Shown here in pieces: positions 17,101 to 25,438 of a stretch of 51,283 nt of DNA. Every line of letters starts with the position of its first letter. The first letter of the stretch is position 1. The notes under the pieces were generated by a model. The model ran no database searches. It saw only the letters and a program-made list of their open reading frames with translations, and had not been told where the DNA came from. A program made the translations under genes and the position numbers. This DNA comes from Thermoplasmata archaeon (GTDB taxonomy: Archaea; Thermoplasmatota; Thermoplasmata; Thermoplasmatales; Thermoplasmataceae), in contig WAQW01000021.1 of assembly GCA_015520045.1 (NCBI GenBank), positions 1 to 51,283 on the forward strand. Direction: 5' to 3'.

Positions 17101-17729
17101 TTCATCGTTACGTTAACGAAAACGTTGGAAGAACTCACGTTCAGCACCCCCATACTGGGAGATGAGATATAACCAGCAGGTGCTGTAATGGTATAAGTAT
17201 AATGCCCCGGATATACGGTGAAATTAATGTAACTACTTTCAGACCGCTTAACCGTTCCGCTAAAATTAACCGCCCACCAGGTAATCGCAGAAGATATCCT
17301 GATCTTACTGTAATTTGTTATAGCGAAAGAAACGAGCAAAAACTTTGGATGGAAATTTACAACAACATGTTTGTTAGAACCGTTAATAAAAACAGTCCCG
17401 TTTCCGACAAGCGGTTGATAGTTATTGGTTGAAAGAACGGAGTAATTATGTGGGCCATCGGAAACAGAAAAACTGATCGATGGGGTGGAGGATTTCTTGG
17501 TATTGTTGTCCAATATCACCACCCAGTAGTAACCATAATTCGAGGGGAGGCCCGTTTCAGTAAAGGTAATATTGTAGAGAGTCTGAGAAGTCGCTTCTTG
17601 CGCAGGGTGAGTAGATTGGGAATTGCCGAGAGTGTCATTACCAAACTGAGTGGGTGCAAAGACCATCAAAAACATTAACAGAACCACAGCAACAACCATA
17701 ATTTTTCCAGGCTTAAAACTAGATGACAT
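14199..17729 (-). CDS. Large repeat-containing secreted surface protein
   Basis: A 1176-residue extracellular protein. It has an N-terminal hydrophobic signal segment (about residues 9-25, IMVVAVVLLMFLMVF) and a C-terminal membrane anchor (EILYILIGIGAVGLGVIFVV) followed by a short basic tail. Between them are about 13 tandem units of roughly 75-95 residues. Each opens with a strand of the type FxExGLP, then W-x-V/I, and ends with a NGTYxY-like segment. Twelve units keep a GLP-like core (one reads NSLP); the second unit lacks it. The unit resembles beta-sandwich repeats common in Thermoplasmatales surface proteins. Asn-x-Ser/Thr sites are very dense, suggesting heavy N-glycosylation. In this wall-less order such proteins probably form the cell envelope or an adhesin. 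Thermopsin-type protease residues are not visible. Confidence 0.8.
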   Translation of the reverse strand: MSSSFKPGKIMVVAVVLLMFLMVFAPTQFGNDTLGNSQSTHPAQEATSQTLYNITFTETGLPSNYGYYWVVILDNNTKKSSTPSISFSVSDGPHNYSVLSTNNYQPLVGNGTVFINGSNKHVVVNFHPKFLLVSFAITNYSKIRISSAITWWAVNFSGTVKRSESSYINFTVYPGHYTYTITAPAGYISSPSMGVLNVSSSNVFVNVTMKNTLYAVTFRETGLPQFNTNNVASEWGIKITGNLHTPIIRYVKSPNLTFYFSKGTYNYAIIAPEGYYAAPASGSFFVNSSASVISVSFFSKLYLLVFHETGLPFYSEKSFGTEWGVVVQNASQNISVVKYTSDSTISFLLRNGTYNYSLISPISYRPDESQGQVALHGNQFYIPVYFSPVFSHVVFQEKGLPSFIPGETNAVWSVTLVNTTSGEAYVQHSNTTTINFRVMPGTYNFTVLPISGYTITNSSGSIAVNGIYLINISFNRTLSLSESGSTSSIMFIESGLPAGTRWTVAVNNSSAMIVNGTSTYQDAIISGLPGGEYIYFIDSVGPYYPNVTSGVINTSLEHVIMINFTFSFHKLIFNESGLPYHFPWSVSLLYPDGHTVYASGITGNISVYVPNGTYIYRFTDDGQFHPVNSLDFKTITGTSAPAITIPVNYTPSMNTVIFSEVGLPVGVSWNITLLYPDGSLHTFDSQFGSIYIPIYNGTYRYFTGRVGVFSPSSFSNVITVNKNTQNVYLIKFEKKAITITFNQRGLPRGTAWTVVINNQAITSPTGSNITYMAFNGTYYYKVNEADGYWSNIMSGIQNVTGEPVIINVTFTSGYTSVKVSETGLPSGSQWYLVLNGTNYTSVAENYTISLQNGTYLFHAVMASNFYPRPGDGLIVVNGTQVNLTINFNPNFYKLKFVPHGLPASDIWSISLSGYRSAFSQAYGSEDISFNVTNGTYYYNVNSASYYVPQPSHNTISIKGSSVVITINFRLYTYPVVFSLTNSLPSGDIWYVNITASNGTVYSGSSTSPVISFSLLNGTYKYSVSSLNKTYNSSNHGYFNVSGSGKAFYVSFHPVMFNVTFSENGLPSNSTWTININGKNETSTSSNITLNLVNGTYSYETYSVGTYNATVRYGTFTVNGKDLSITVTYVAPTHHFVVPPPVSSSGNINKEILYILIGIGAVGLGVIFVVYTKGRSK

Positions 17730-18419
17730 TATTTTCCCCTATCTGATAATCAGTGATAAATCAAAGTCTAATTAAATCTTTTGTAAATTCATCACATAAA
17801 GGTGTTCCATTTTCGCCGCATTCGACGACACGTTTTTTCTGGTTCCCTTCCTTACCGAGATCGTGTCTTTCCCTACGTGGCGGTTTACTTTAAAATTAAT
17901 ATCAAGTTCACACTTAATTCCGGGTACCAATTTATCCATCATGGTAGCAATACTCACCCTGATCCGGTGAGTTTCCACTTCTATCACTGGCAGCTTACGT
18001 GTGTACGTGGTTTATCACACTTCAATGACCCAGAAGCTTAATAAGATCATATAACCTATAATATTGCGCCATATCACAGTGAAACTACCGGACCTGAAAA
18101 AGGGATGGGAAGATCTTCTTAATGAATCTATTGAACCCTTTGAGGGTAAACAATAAACTCTCAATGAATTACATCCTATGAATTCGGAGGAAGTGTTCAG
18201 GGGACTTTTAGGTTAGGAGGATCCATGAACCATAAAGGAGATGGGGTTGATCATCAGTAAAGGAGAATAAACATCTTCATAGATTTCTTGAATGGATCAA
18301 GATCTGGTTGCAGGAGGACTTAAGTTACCCCAGAATGTTAAAGTGATTCTTCTTAATTCATAAGAATTCATCATATCTCATCCAGAATAACTTTTTGAAC
18401 CAAGGGGGGATAATCGTTT
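17730..18419. other. Gene-poor spacer with a possible decayed reading frame
   Basis: About 690 bp without a convincing gene. On the minus strand it should hold the promoter of the surface-protein gene; AGGGG just upstream of that start is a plausible ribosome-binding site. From 18079 to about 18363 on + one frame contains protein-like stretches (VKLPDLKKGWEDLLNESIEP, then LHPMNSEEVFRGLLG and MDQDLVAGGLKLPQN) broken by several stop codons. This could be a degraded gene or chance. Overlapping open frames of 71 and 79 codons at 17772-18041 lack convincing features. Confidence 0.4.
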
Positions 18420-18776
18420 ATGAAAATTGCACTGGTTATCGATGGTAATCACGTTGGTGGTGCAGGCGAGGGGAAGGAAATTGTCATAGTGGACTCAGAA
18501 AAGAACTATGAGATCGTGGAGAGATTTGATAATCCAGCACTGACTGCTGAATCCTCCAGAGGGATAGTTATGTTGTCCACAGTCTACAAGAAAGGTGTCA
18601 CGTCCATTATCGTTGGACACATAGGCCCTCACGCTTTTACATTTACAAAGAATCGCATGACTGTGTATGATGGAAATGGCCTTACCCTTAAACAGGCTAT
18701 TGAATCATTCAAGAACAACATGCTGCCTGAGATAACAAAGGATATAGCTGCAAGGATGCACGAACACCACCATTAG
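18420..18776 (+). CDS. NifX/NifB-like dinitrogenase iron-molybdenum cofactor domain protein
   Basis: A 118-residue protein with the small alpha/beta fold of the NifX/NafY/MTH1175 family: N-terminal MKIALVIDG, then GVTSIIVGHIGPHAF (the conserved loop near residues 60-74) and a C-terminal helix. The C-terminal HEHHH tail and His residues suggest metal or metal-cluster binding. No nitrogenase genes are present; stand-alone members are widespread in archaea with unknown roles, perhaps iron-sulfur or Mo cluster carriage. AAGGGGGGATAA precedes the ATG closely and supports this start. It is a single gene with no operon partner. Confidence 0.75.
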   Translation: MKIALVIDGNHVGGAGEGKEIVIVDSEKNYEIVERFDNPALTAESSRGIVMLSTVYKKGVTSIIVGHIGPHAFTFTKNRMTVYDGNGLTLKQAIESFKNNMLPEITKDIAARMHEHHH

Positions 18777-18961
18777 GTTCCTAACCAAGATCCTGTAGAC
18801 ATTTACTCAGTTAATCTATTAATATGCTTAATCGGGTGTCCCCAATTCATTTATTCTCAAAAACCTGAACATTGCTTTGCTTTAAAGATATAAATAAATT
18901 ATTAGTGGAAAGCCTGAAAAGTTCATTTTCAAGAAAAAATAAAAACGGTTTGATGGGGGAG

Positions 18962-19876
18962 TTACCTGGCAATCAGTTTGAACAGAACAGCTTTTTCCGT
19001 GTGAAGTCTGTTCTCGGCTTCCTGAAACACACGACTGTGTTCACCATCTATTACATCAGGAGTAACTTCCAGACCCCTATGCGCGGGTAGGCAGTGAAGG
19101 AAAATAAAGTCACTCTTCGCTTGTGAGACAAGTTTACCGTTTACCTGGAATTCCTTGAAATCATTTTCTCTTTTCTCGCGCTCGGCTTCTTCTCCCATAG
19201 ATGTCCACACATCTGTGTATATCACATCAGCATCACGGACATCAGACTCAGGTGTGTGTGAGACCATAACTTGCGAACCAGATGATCTAGCGATTTCTTT
19301 AGCTTTGTTCACATAGAAATCGTCAGGCTCGTACCCGTGGGGGCAGGACACCGTTATATTGATGCCAACTATCGCAGATGCCAACAGAAGAGAGTGGGCC
19401 ATATTGTTGCCATCGCCAACGTAGACCATCTTCAAGCCACGGAGTCTACCCCTTTCCTCCTTTATAGTCATCAGATCGGCTATTATCTGAACAGGGTGTT
19501 CTTTATCATCGAGAGCATTGATCACAGGTATCGTTGCATTTTTAGCCAGTTCTTCCACGTTTGAATGGCTGAAGGATCTGTATGCGATGGCATCAACGAA
19601 GCCAGATAATACCTTCGCTGTATCGGAGATTGTTTCGCCCCTTCCAAGTTGCATATCGTTCGGGTTCAGATATATGGAATGGCCTCCTAGCTGATCCATC
19701 GCTGTTTCAAATGAAACACGCGTTCTTGTAGACGGTTTCTCGAAAATAAGGGCGAGAACCCTGTTGTCAAGTTCAGCGTACCTTTTATATCGATTCTTTT
19801 TCATCTCAATAGAAAGGTCTATCAAATCCTCGAGATCATCTTTCATATCAAGCACAGATACAATATCCCTCTTCAC
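18962..19876 (-). CDS. argF: Ornithine carbamoyltransferase
   Basis: Transfers carbamoyl from carbamoyl phosphate to ornithine, giving citrulline, or runs in reverse in arginine catabolism. Carbamoyl-phosphate motif STRTRVSFE, HPVQIIADLMTI, and the ornithine-binding HCLPAHRG are all present; this HCLPAHRG sequence distinguishes it from aspartate carbamoyltransferase. About 304 residues. Two GTG starts are possible: 19885 gives a GTGA overlap with sucD, and 19876 has GGAGTGA 5 nt upstream and is preferred here. It is third in a sucC-sucD-argF operon. No other arginine gene is in the window, so whether it is biosynthetic or catabolic is open. Confidence 0.92.
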   Translation of the reverse strand: MKRDIVSVLDMKDDLEDLIDLSIEMKKNRYKRYAELDNRVLALIFEKPSTRTRVSFETAMDQLGGHSIYLNPNDMQLGRGETISDTAKVLSGFVDAIAYRSFSHSNVEELAKNATIPVINALDDKEHPVQIIADLMTIKEERGRLRGLKMVYVGDGNNMAHSLLLASAIVGINITVSCPHGYEPDDFYVNKAKEIARSSGSQVMVSHTPESDVRDADVIYTDVWTSMGEEAEREKRENDFKEFQVNGKLVSQAKSDFIFLHCLPAHRGLEVTPDVIDGEHSRVFQEAENRLHTEKAVLFKLIAR

Positions 19877-19881
19877 TTCAT

Positions 19882-20739
19882 TCACTCCCTAAGCAATTTA
19901 GGAATGTCGTCAGGGTACTCTGCCACTTTAACACCAGCGTCATTGAAAGCTTTTATTTTGGATTCTGCAGTTCCCACCCCTTTTTCTATGATGGCTCCTG
20001 CGTGCCCCATCCTCTTTCCAGGGGGTGCGCTTCTTCCGGCAATGTATGCAACAACTTTCTTGTTCACGTGCTTCTTTATATATTCAGCTGCGCGTTCTTC
20101 GTTGCTCCCGCCAATCTCCCCAACGAGTACGATCTGCTCTGTGTCAGGATCTTCTTCAAATACCTTAAGAACTTCAACGAACGTGAGGCCGACTACCGGG
20201 TCACCTCCAAGCCCTATAACTGTACTTTCACCGAAACCATTTCTTGTGATTGCATCTACTATTTCATAGGTTAGAGTTCCACTGCGAGAAGCTACTGCAA
20301 CTGAACCTTTCCTAAATATCTGGTTTGGCATTATGCCGATTTTCGTGTAACCGGGTCGGGTGATGCCAGGGCCATTTGGACCTATAAGCGTTATTCCTCG
20401 AACACGGGCTTGATGATATATATCCAAAGTATCGTGGAAAGGAACTTTCTCCGTCAGTATGTAGATTAGTTTTATACCGGCGTCGATCGCTTCGTAGGCA
20501 GCATCCTTCACAAAGGGTGCTGGTACAGCAATCATTGTTGCATTTGGTTCGTACTCCATCGCTTCCTTAACTGAATTCACTATGGGAATTCCCTCGAACT
20601 TTGATCCCTTTTTACCAGGAGTAACTCCAGCAACGACCTTAGTACCGAACTTCAACATCTGAATCGTGTGGAATGATCCCTGGTGTCCAGTGATTCCCTG
20701 AACGATAACTCTCGTGTTTTCATCGACGTAACTAGGCAT
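19882..20739 (-). CDS. sucD: Succinyl-CoA synthetase alpha subunit
   Basis: The CoA-binding and phosphohistidine-carrying subunit of the ADP/GDP-forming succinyl-CoA ligase of the TCA cycle. Motifs: VQGITGHQGSFHT near the N-terminus for CoA binding, and the active-site His in MGHAGAII. GGTGAG lies 7 nt upstream of the ATG at 20739, which selects this start over the in-frame codon at 20751 inside sucC. The gene begins 1 nt after the sucC stop codon. About 285 residues, normal for the family. Confidence 0.95.
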   Translation of the reverse strand: MPSYVDENTRVIVQGITGHQGSFHTIQMLKFGTKVVAGVTPGKKGSKFEGIPIVNSVKEAMEYEPNATMIAVPAPFVKDAAYEAIDAGIKLIYILTEKVPFHDTLDIYHQARVRGITLIGPNGPGITRPGYTKIGIMPNQIFRKGSVAVASRSGTLTYEIVDAITRNGFGESTVIGLGGDPVVGLTFVEVLKVFEEDPDTEQIVLVGEIGGSNEERAAEYIKKHVNKKVVAYIAGRSAPPGKRMGHAGAIIEKGVGTAESKIKAFNDAGVKVAEYPDDIPKLLRE

Positions 20740-20740
20740 T

Positions 20741-21847
20741 TTAGTTCTCACCTACCTTCTTAACAACGGCCTCAATAGCGGGCATCATCTGCGAGAATGC
20801 ATCGATTCCATTTTCCTTCAAAATACCCCTTCCTTCCTCTTCGTTGACTCCGCTAAGTCTAACCACTATCGGCTGCTTAATGTTGAATCTTTTTTTTGCT
20901 TCTACTATTCCATTAGCAACGGTATCGCACTTAGTAACACCACCAAAAATATTGACGAGAATCGCAACCGGTTTAGCTTTAAGAACCAGATCAAAAGCAT
21001 TGACCACAATATCAACAGAATCAGTTCCTCCGAGATCTAAAAAGTTCCTCGGTCTTCCCCTGTGAAGCGTCAAGGCATCAAGTGTTGCCATCGTGAGACC
21101 TGCCCCATTGGCAATAACTCCAATATCACCCTGCAGCTCAACGAAAGCGTAACCCTTCTCCTGTGCCTCAATTTCAAGGGGGGTTTTCTCAGGATCGGTA
21201 ACATTAATCTCTCTATGTCGATAGAGGGCATCATTGTTGATTATGACTTTCGAATCCGCAGCGATAATCTTTCCATCCTTTGTTATGACCAGAGGATTTA
21301 TCTCAACAAGCTCGCAGTCCTCAACTTTGAAAAGACGGTAGAGAGACTCAACTATTTTCATAAACTGTCGGCTCTTCTCTTTGTCCAGTTCTAAGAACTC
21401 AGTTATTTGCCTACCTATGAAAGGTGAGTATCCAAGCAATGGATCAATGAGGACTTTTATTATTTTGTTCTCTGGAACCGATTCTATCTCAACACCACCA
21501 TTGCGACTGGCAATGATGATGGGTTTTCTCTCGGCCCTGTTCAGAGCAATACTCACATAGATCTCTTTTTCAATTTCTATCTTATCTTCTATAAGAAGTT
21601 TTGTAACCGTGTAACCCCTTACCTGTGAGCCCAACAGCTGTTGAGTATAATTTTTTAATTCTTCATCGTTATTGGCAAATTTTATTCCACCAGATTTACC
21701 TCTTCCTCCCAGCAATATCTGAGATTTGACAACAACTGGATGTGTAACAGGCTTAAGATCACTCTGAGACTCCACGACATAGCCATTAGGTGTGGGCACT
21801 CCATATTCCCTGAAAAGCTCCTTTCCCATGTATTCATAGAGGTTCAA
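20741..21847 (-). CDS. sucC: Succinyl-CoA synthetase beta subunit
   Basis: ATP-grasp nucleotide- and succinate-binding subunit, 368 residues. The family N-terminus MNLYEYMGKELFREYG is complete only if translation begins at the TTG codon at 21847; GGTGAT lies just upstream. KSQILLGGRGKSGGIKF, VEINPLVI and the GGVTKCDTVA segment near the C-terminus are characteristic. A TATA-like AATATAAA (plus-strand reading) at 21873-21880 fits a short-leader transcript. First gene of sucC-sucD-argF. Confidence 0.94.
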   Translation of the reverse strand: MNLYEYMGKELFREYGVPTPNGYVVESQSDLKPVTHPVVVKSQILLGGRGKSGGIKFANNDEELKNYTQQLLGSQVRGYTVTKLLIEDKIEIEKEIYVSIALNRAERKPIIIASRNGGVEIESVPENKIIKVLIDPLLGYSPFIGRQITEFLELDKEKSRQFMKIVESLYRLFKVEDCELVEINPLVITKDGKIIAADSKVIINNDALYRHREINVTDPEKTPLEIEAQEKGYAFVELQGDIGVIANGAGLTMATLDALTLHRGRPRNFLDLGGTDSVDIVVNAFDLVLKAKPVAILVNIFGGVTKCDTVANGIVEAKKRFNIKQPIVVRLSGVNEEEGRGILKENGIDAFSQMMPAIEAVVKKVGEN

Positions 21848-22434
21848 CTAATCACCGACCCGCAATAGCTTTAATATAAATAAACTTTAGATTAAAATTT
21901 TCAATTCTCTTTGCTTTGTTTAAAAGAATAACCGAAAAGGTTTCAAACATCCCACAAATCTAATCGAGATCAATGACAGGTAGCTAATCAGAAAACTGAA
22001 GCGATGTAAAAGTGCCAAGATTAAATTAACGATACGTTCTAGATGTTGCATCCTTTTCAATGCACAATTCCATGGATACTGTAAATATGTAGGGAAAGTT
22101 TATCAGTAAAAAGAGCCGGAGATCTGCACATCATAAGGCAATGAACATTCAGCCCGGTTTAGTGATAATCCACGGAGGGTACCACATTCGTGTTCTGAAA
22201 AAGATTTCCAGAGCGTTGCGTTTTGGATGGTTACCTACATAAGGCGAAACTCCTCACGAAGTAGGATGCTTTATTCCACCATAAGATATAACTTGTTTTG
22301 TTGTAGAATTGCAGCATGGGCGAATTCCACAGCTATCGCATAGCCATAACAAACAGTGTTCTTATTTTTCTCAGGATAAGTGAACATTGAACTTTTGGAT
22401 TCTTCACATACAATTTTTTCATAACAGGTAAGAA
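21848..22434. other. Intergenic spacer without a recognised gene
   Basis: About 590 bp between sucC and the thermosome terminator region. It contains the sucC promoter at its left end. Around 22245-22290 the DNA reads GETPHEVGCFIPP in one frame, closed by stops. Its spacing vaguely resembles the right end of an IS200/IS605-type tnpB element, but no transposase remains. Nothing else is visible. Confidence 0.35.
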
Positions 22435-22478
22435 CAAAAAGGGATATTATTCTTGAAAATGAAAAAATTTAAGAAAAT
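22435..22478 (-). terminator. T-rich terminator downstream of the thermosome gene
   Basis: Immediately after the stop codon the minus strand carries several T tracts (up to six T in a row) over about 40 nt without a strong hairpin. This is the pattern of intrinsic archaeal termination. Confidence 0.4.
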
Positions 22479-22482
22479 GGGT

Positions 22483-24129
22483 TTAGTATGGTGGCATTCC
22501 GCCCGGTCCACCCATTCCACCAGCTCCTCCCATCTGTCCACCACCGGGAGGACTGGAGGACTTCTTACTGGCAATAACATCGTCGATCCGGAGTATCATT
22601 GTGGCAACCTCGACAGCTCCTTCGATCGCATGTCTCTTAACCTTCAACGGATCAAATATCCCATATTTCGACATGTCAGCGATCTTGTTCCCGTTCACAG
22701 AAACACCAAAGGATTTGTTACCCTTCTCATGCTCGGACTTCAACTGAATCAAAGTGTTGATTGGATCCATTCCAGCGTTCTCTGCCAGGGTTCTGGGAAT
22801 CACTTCTATGGCTCTGGAAAATGCCTCAACCGCAAGCTGCTCTCTACCTCCGACGCTGTTCGCAAAAGTCCTTAGATGCAGAGATAGCTCAGTTTCTATT
22901 GCTCCACCACCGATAAGGTACTTGCCGTCTTCCTTGGTTATTGAAACCACACGTATGGCATCATTGAGGCTTCTCTCTATCTCGGATGTTACATGTTCAG
23001 TAGCTCCCCGGATCAGAATACTGATTGCTTTGGGGTTAGCACAGCCGGTGACAAAGGTCATCCTGTCGTCTCCTATTTTCCTCTCCTCGACCTTGCTTGA
23101 TTTCCCGAGCACCTCCGGTGATAGATCGTCCAGATTGGTTATCACCCGTGCGCCTGTGGCCTTTGCAAGTTTCTCCATGTCACTTTTCTTCACCCTGCGT
23201 ACTGCATAGATACCTGCCTTTGCAAGATAATGCTGCGCGAGATCTTCTATTCCCTTCTGGCAGAAAACAACGTTTGCCCCACTCGCTTTTATCTTATCCA
23301 CCATGGATCTGAAAGTATCCGATTCCTGATCGAGGAAATCCTGTATTTTGGATGGATCAGTTATCTGTACCTTTGCTTCGATTTCAGTCTTTTTGATCTC
23401 CAGTGCGGAGTCAATGAGCGCAATCTTTGCATCCTTTACGACAGACGGCATCTTAGCGTGGACCTTTTCCTTGTCAATGACGATTCCAGATACAAGTTGT
23501 GTGTCGAGAACTCCACCACCACTCTTCTTATCAACTTTTATATTTGACGGTTCAACAACAGTCCGTCCGTCTCTCTTTTCGGATACCGCATTCACAGCTT
23601 TAACCACCAGCTCTGCCAAGAATTCATTTGAAGGGCCGGTACTCTTTCCAGAGAGAGCGGTAAGAGCGACTTTTTTAAGTGTCTCGTCATCAGTAGTCTT
23701 GACAGCGTTCTTCTCAAGAAGTTTCTTAGTTTCTTCAACTGCCATATGGTATCCGTTGGTTATCACTGTTGAGTGAACTCCCTGATCAAGCAAGGATTCG
23801 GCCTGTTTCAGGAGTTCTCCAGCAAGTATAACGGCAGTGGTGGTACCATCTCCCACAGAAACGTCCTGCGATTTTGCCACCTCAACAATCATCTTCGCAG
23901 TAGGATGCTCCACATCCATCTCTTTTAAGATTGTGGCTCCATCATTGGAAACAACAATATCACCTATAGAATCTACAAGCATCTTATCCATGCCCTTGGG
24001 ACCCAACGTGGTTCGAATTGCATCAGCGATGGCCTTAGCAGCTTCAATATTGTTACGCTGAGCATTCTTCCCCTGTTCCCTTGTGGTTCCTTCTTTCAGT
24101 ACTAAAATTGGTACCTGTCCACCTAACAT
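22483..24129 (-). CDS. thsA: Thermosome subunit (group II chaperonin), alpha-like
   Basis: ATP-dependent protein-folding chaperonin forming double rings in the cytosol. 548 residues. Motifs: [48 protein letters not shown] (nucleotide binding), and [14 protein letters not shown] in the distal equatorial domain. The Gly/Met-rich C-terminal tail ends GGPGGMPPY. From memory it is closest to the Thermoplasma alpha subunit. GAGGTG lies 8 nt before the ATG on the minus strand, and a strong TATA box is upstream, consistent with high expression. A second (beta) subunit is not in the window. Confidence 0.96.
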   Translation of the reverse strand: MLGGQVPILVLKEGTTREQGKNAQRNNIEAAKAIADAIRTTLGPKGMDKMLVDSIGDIVVSNDGATILKEMDVEHPTAKMIVEVAKSQDVSVGDGTTTAVILAGELLKQAESLLDQGVHSTVITNGYHMAVEETKKLLEKNAVKTTDDETLKKVALTALSGKSTGPSNEFLAELVVKAVNAVSEKRDGRTVVEPSNIKVDKKSGGGVLDTQLVSGIVIDKEKVHAKMPSVVKDAKIALIDSALEIKKTEIEAKVQITDPSKIQDFLDQESDTFRSMVDKIKASGANVVFCQKGIEDLAQHYLAKAGIYAVRRVKKSDMEKLAKATGARVITNLDDLSPEVLGKSSKVEERKIGDDRMTFVTGCANPKAISILIRGATEHVTSEIERSLNDAIRVVSITKEDGKYLIGGGAIETELSLHLRTFANSVGGREQLAVEAFSRAIEVIPRTLAENAGMDPINTLIQLKSEHEKGNKSFGVSVNGNKIADMSKYGIFDPLKVKRHAIEGAVEVATMILRIDDVIASKKSSSPPGGGQMGGAGGMGGPGGMPPY

Positions 24130-24137
24130 CTTTAATG

Positions 24138-24143
24138 CACCTC
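24138..24143 (-). promoter_or_regulatory. Ribosome-binding site of thsA
   Basis: GAGGTG on the minus strand, 8 nt upstream of the ATG; one of the best Shine-Dalgarno matches in the window, and it fixes the start. Confidence 0.6.
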
Positions 24144-24169
24144 TATTCGAGCAGTTAAATATGTTCTTC

Positions 24170-24177
24170 TATATAAA
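24170..24177 (-). promoter_or_regulatory. TATA box for thsA
   Basis: TTTATATA on the minus strand, preceded by an A/G-rich BRE-like AAAAGG. It would place the transcription start about 18-20 nt upstream of the ATG, leaving room for the GAGGTG ribosome-binding site. This is the most canonical promoter in the window. Confidence 0.65.
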
Positions 24178-24476
24178 CCTTTTTGACTTCTCTACCCGCT
24201 GCAAATTCCTAAGAAGGAGCAAAATCGAATTCGTACGGCATAAATGAGTAACAAAAATCTTTCCAGGAAAAGACAAGTGTGAACTAATTGCTGAGAATGG
24301 TGTTAACAGGCGCACTTGATTCATTTAGCATACCAGAATTCGCCTTGGTACAGGATTCCTATACAATCCAATACGGATACTAAGCCTGATCTGCAGTTCA
24401 TGGATAAACGTTCTGCCTATACGATGTTCTGATGGAAATTCCCCTTGAGTTTGAATCTGTTTTATTCATCGGTATC
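24178..24476. other. Divergent intergenic spacer
   Basis: About 300 bp between the thermosome promoter and the promoter of the next + strand gene. I see no gene, RNA or repeat in it. Confidence 0.4.
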
Positions 24477-24485
24477 CTTATAAAA
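24477..24485 (+). promoter_or_regulatory. TATA box for the gene at 24505
   Basis: CTTATAAAA is centred 24 nt upstream of the ATG, so a leaderless transcript is expected. Confidence 0.5.
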
Positions 24486-24504
24486 TTGGAGCCATTACCT
24501 ATTT

Positions 24505-25425
24505 ATGTTTATAAAAGAGTTCGCATCATCCCTTACCTATATGGGTATCCTATCAAGAACCGAAAAGGGCAATCTGGGCGATCTATCCCGAAAATTTGGA
24601 ACAACCTACATATCCAAGTTCAGGAAAGGATCTGAAGGTGTTTTTAGACTCGTAAACATCCCAATTGATCCTGAGATGAATGAAGAGGAGCAGAAAGCCC
24701 TGAATTCAATTGGCGAATATGATGGGAATGGTTGGTATGTGCTGGATAATGACCTGGACGAAAACACTTCACAATTTTTCACAAAATTGGTGGACATACC
24801 ATCCGTGGTTATTGATGCCATTCTCACCGTTGATGGAATAGAACACATTATCTTCAGAATGCATCGATCAGATTTACTCCGATTTAGAAACTTAATATAC
24901 AAGGAAGATGGAAACTCACAGTCCCTTTTCCTGGAATCGTTTGAGAAGAATCCTGGGCTAATTGAAATCATGTCAAATGTGAACGAGGAGGTTCCAGTTA
25001 CCTACCTGGAATATCAGATGAAAATCCCTCCGAAAGAGATGGAGCTTGAAAAGGATCCTGTAGTTTCAACATTTGGGAATAATTGGATAAGAGAGGTCAA
25101 ATATCTCGAGGAAAAGAGCGCCCACGCTATATATTATGAGAAGTCAAAGGTTCTACGCCCCAGCCCCCTTCTCCAGGAAATATCTTCAAGCGACAATGTT
25201 TTCCTGATGACCTATTCGAACCCCGTTATTAACAGGCTGGTTAGCAGAGCAACAGATCTCAATATAGGAATAATAAGTCTCGCCCAACGCATGATCGGTA
25301 GAGATTACCTGATGTCATTCATAGTACCCTCGATGTGCCTCAACAGGGTGCATCGCATTATGAGCGAGATAATAAAAGAGTACTCTGAGTGGGATCTTAT
25401 CCCCACTGAAATCGTAAGTTTCTGA
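24505..25425 (+). CDS. Hypothetical protein of unknown family
   Basis: A 306-residue soluble protein that I do not recognise. No signal peptide, membrane segment or catalytic motif is visible. The N-terminal 50 residues (GILSRTEKGNLGDLSRKFG, TTYISKFRKGSEGVFRLVNI) and the C-terminal part, with alternating strands and helices, could fit a ligand-binding and regulatory protein; helix-turn-helix detection would need a profile search. The last 60 residues (DYLMSFIVPSMCLNRVHRIM) recall the end of some archaeal regulators with C-terminal HTH domains, but this is weak. The leaderless TATA spacing supports the start. It is a single gene between divergent thsA and convergent thyX-like genes. Confidence 0.65.
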   Translation: MFIKEFASSLTYMGILSRTEKGNLGDLSRKFGTTYISKFRKGSEGVFRLVNIPIDPEMNEEEQKALNSIGEYDGNGWYVLDNDLDENTSQFFTKLVDIPSVVIDAILTVDGIEHIIFRMHRSDLLRFRNLIYKEDGNSQSLFLESFEKNPGLIEIMSNVNEEVPVTYLEYQMKIPPKEMELEKDPVVSTFGNNWIREVKYLEEKSAHAIYYEKSKVLRPSPLLQEISSSDNVFLMTYSNPVINRLVSRATDLNIGIISLAQRMIGRDYLMSFIVPSMCLNRVHRIMSEIIKEYSEWDLIPTEIVSF

Positions 25426-25438
25426 GTGAAATTCTCTC

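Noticed and set aside
17772-18041. Overlapping open frames on both strands (71 and 79 codons) beside the surface-protein gene
   Set aside because: No motif, no clear start signal, and they overlap each other; more likely chance frames in a spacer.
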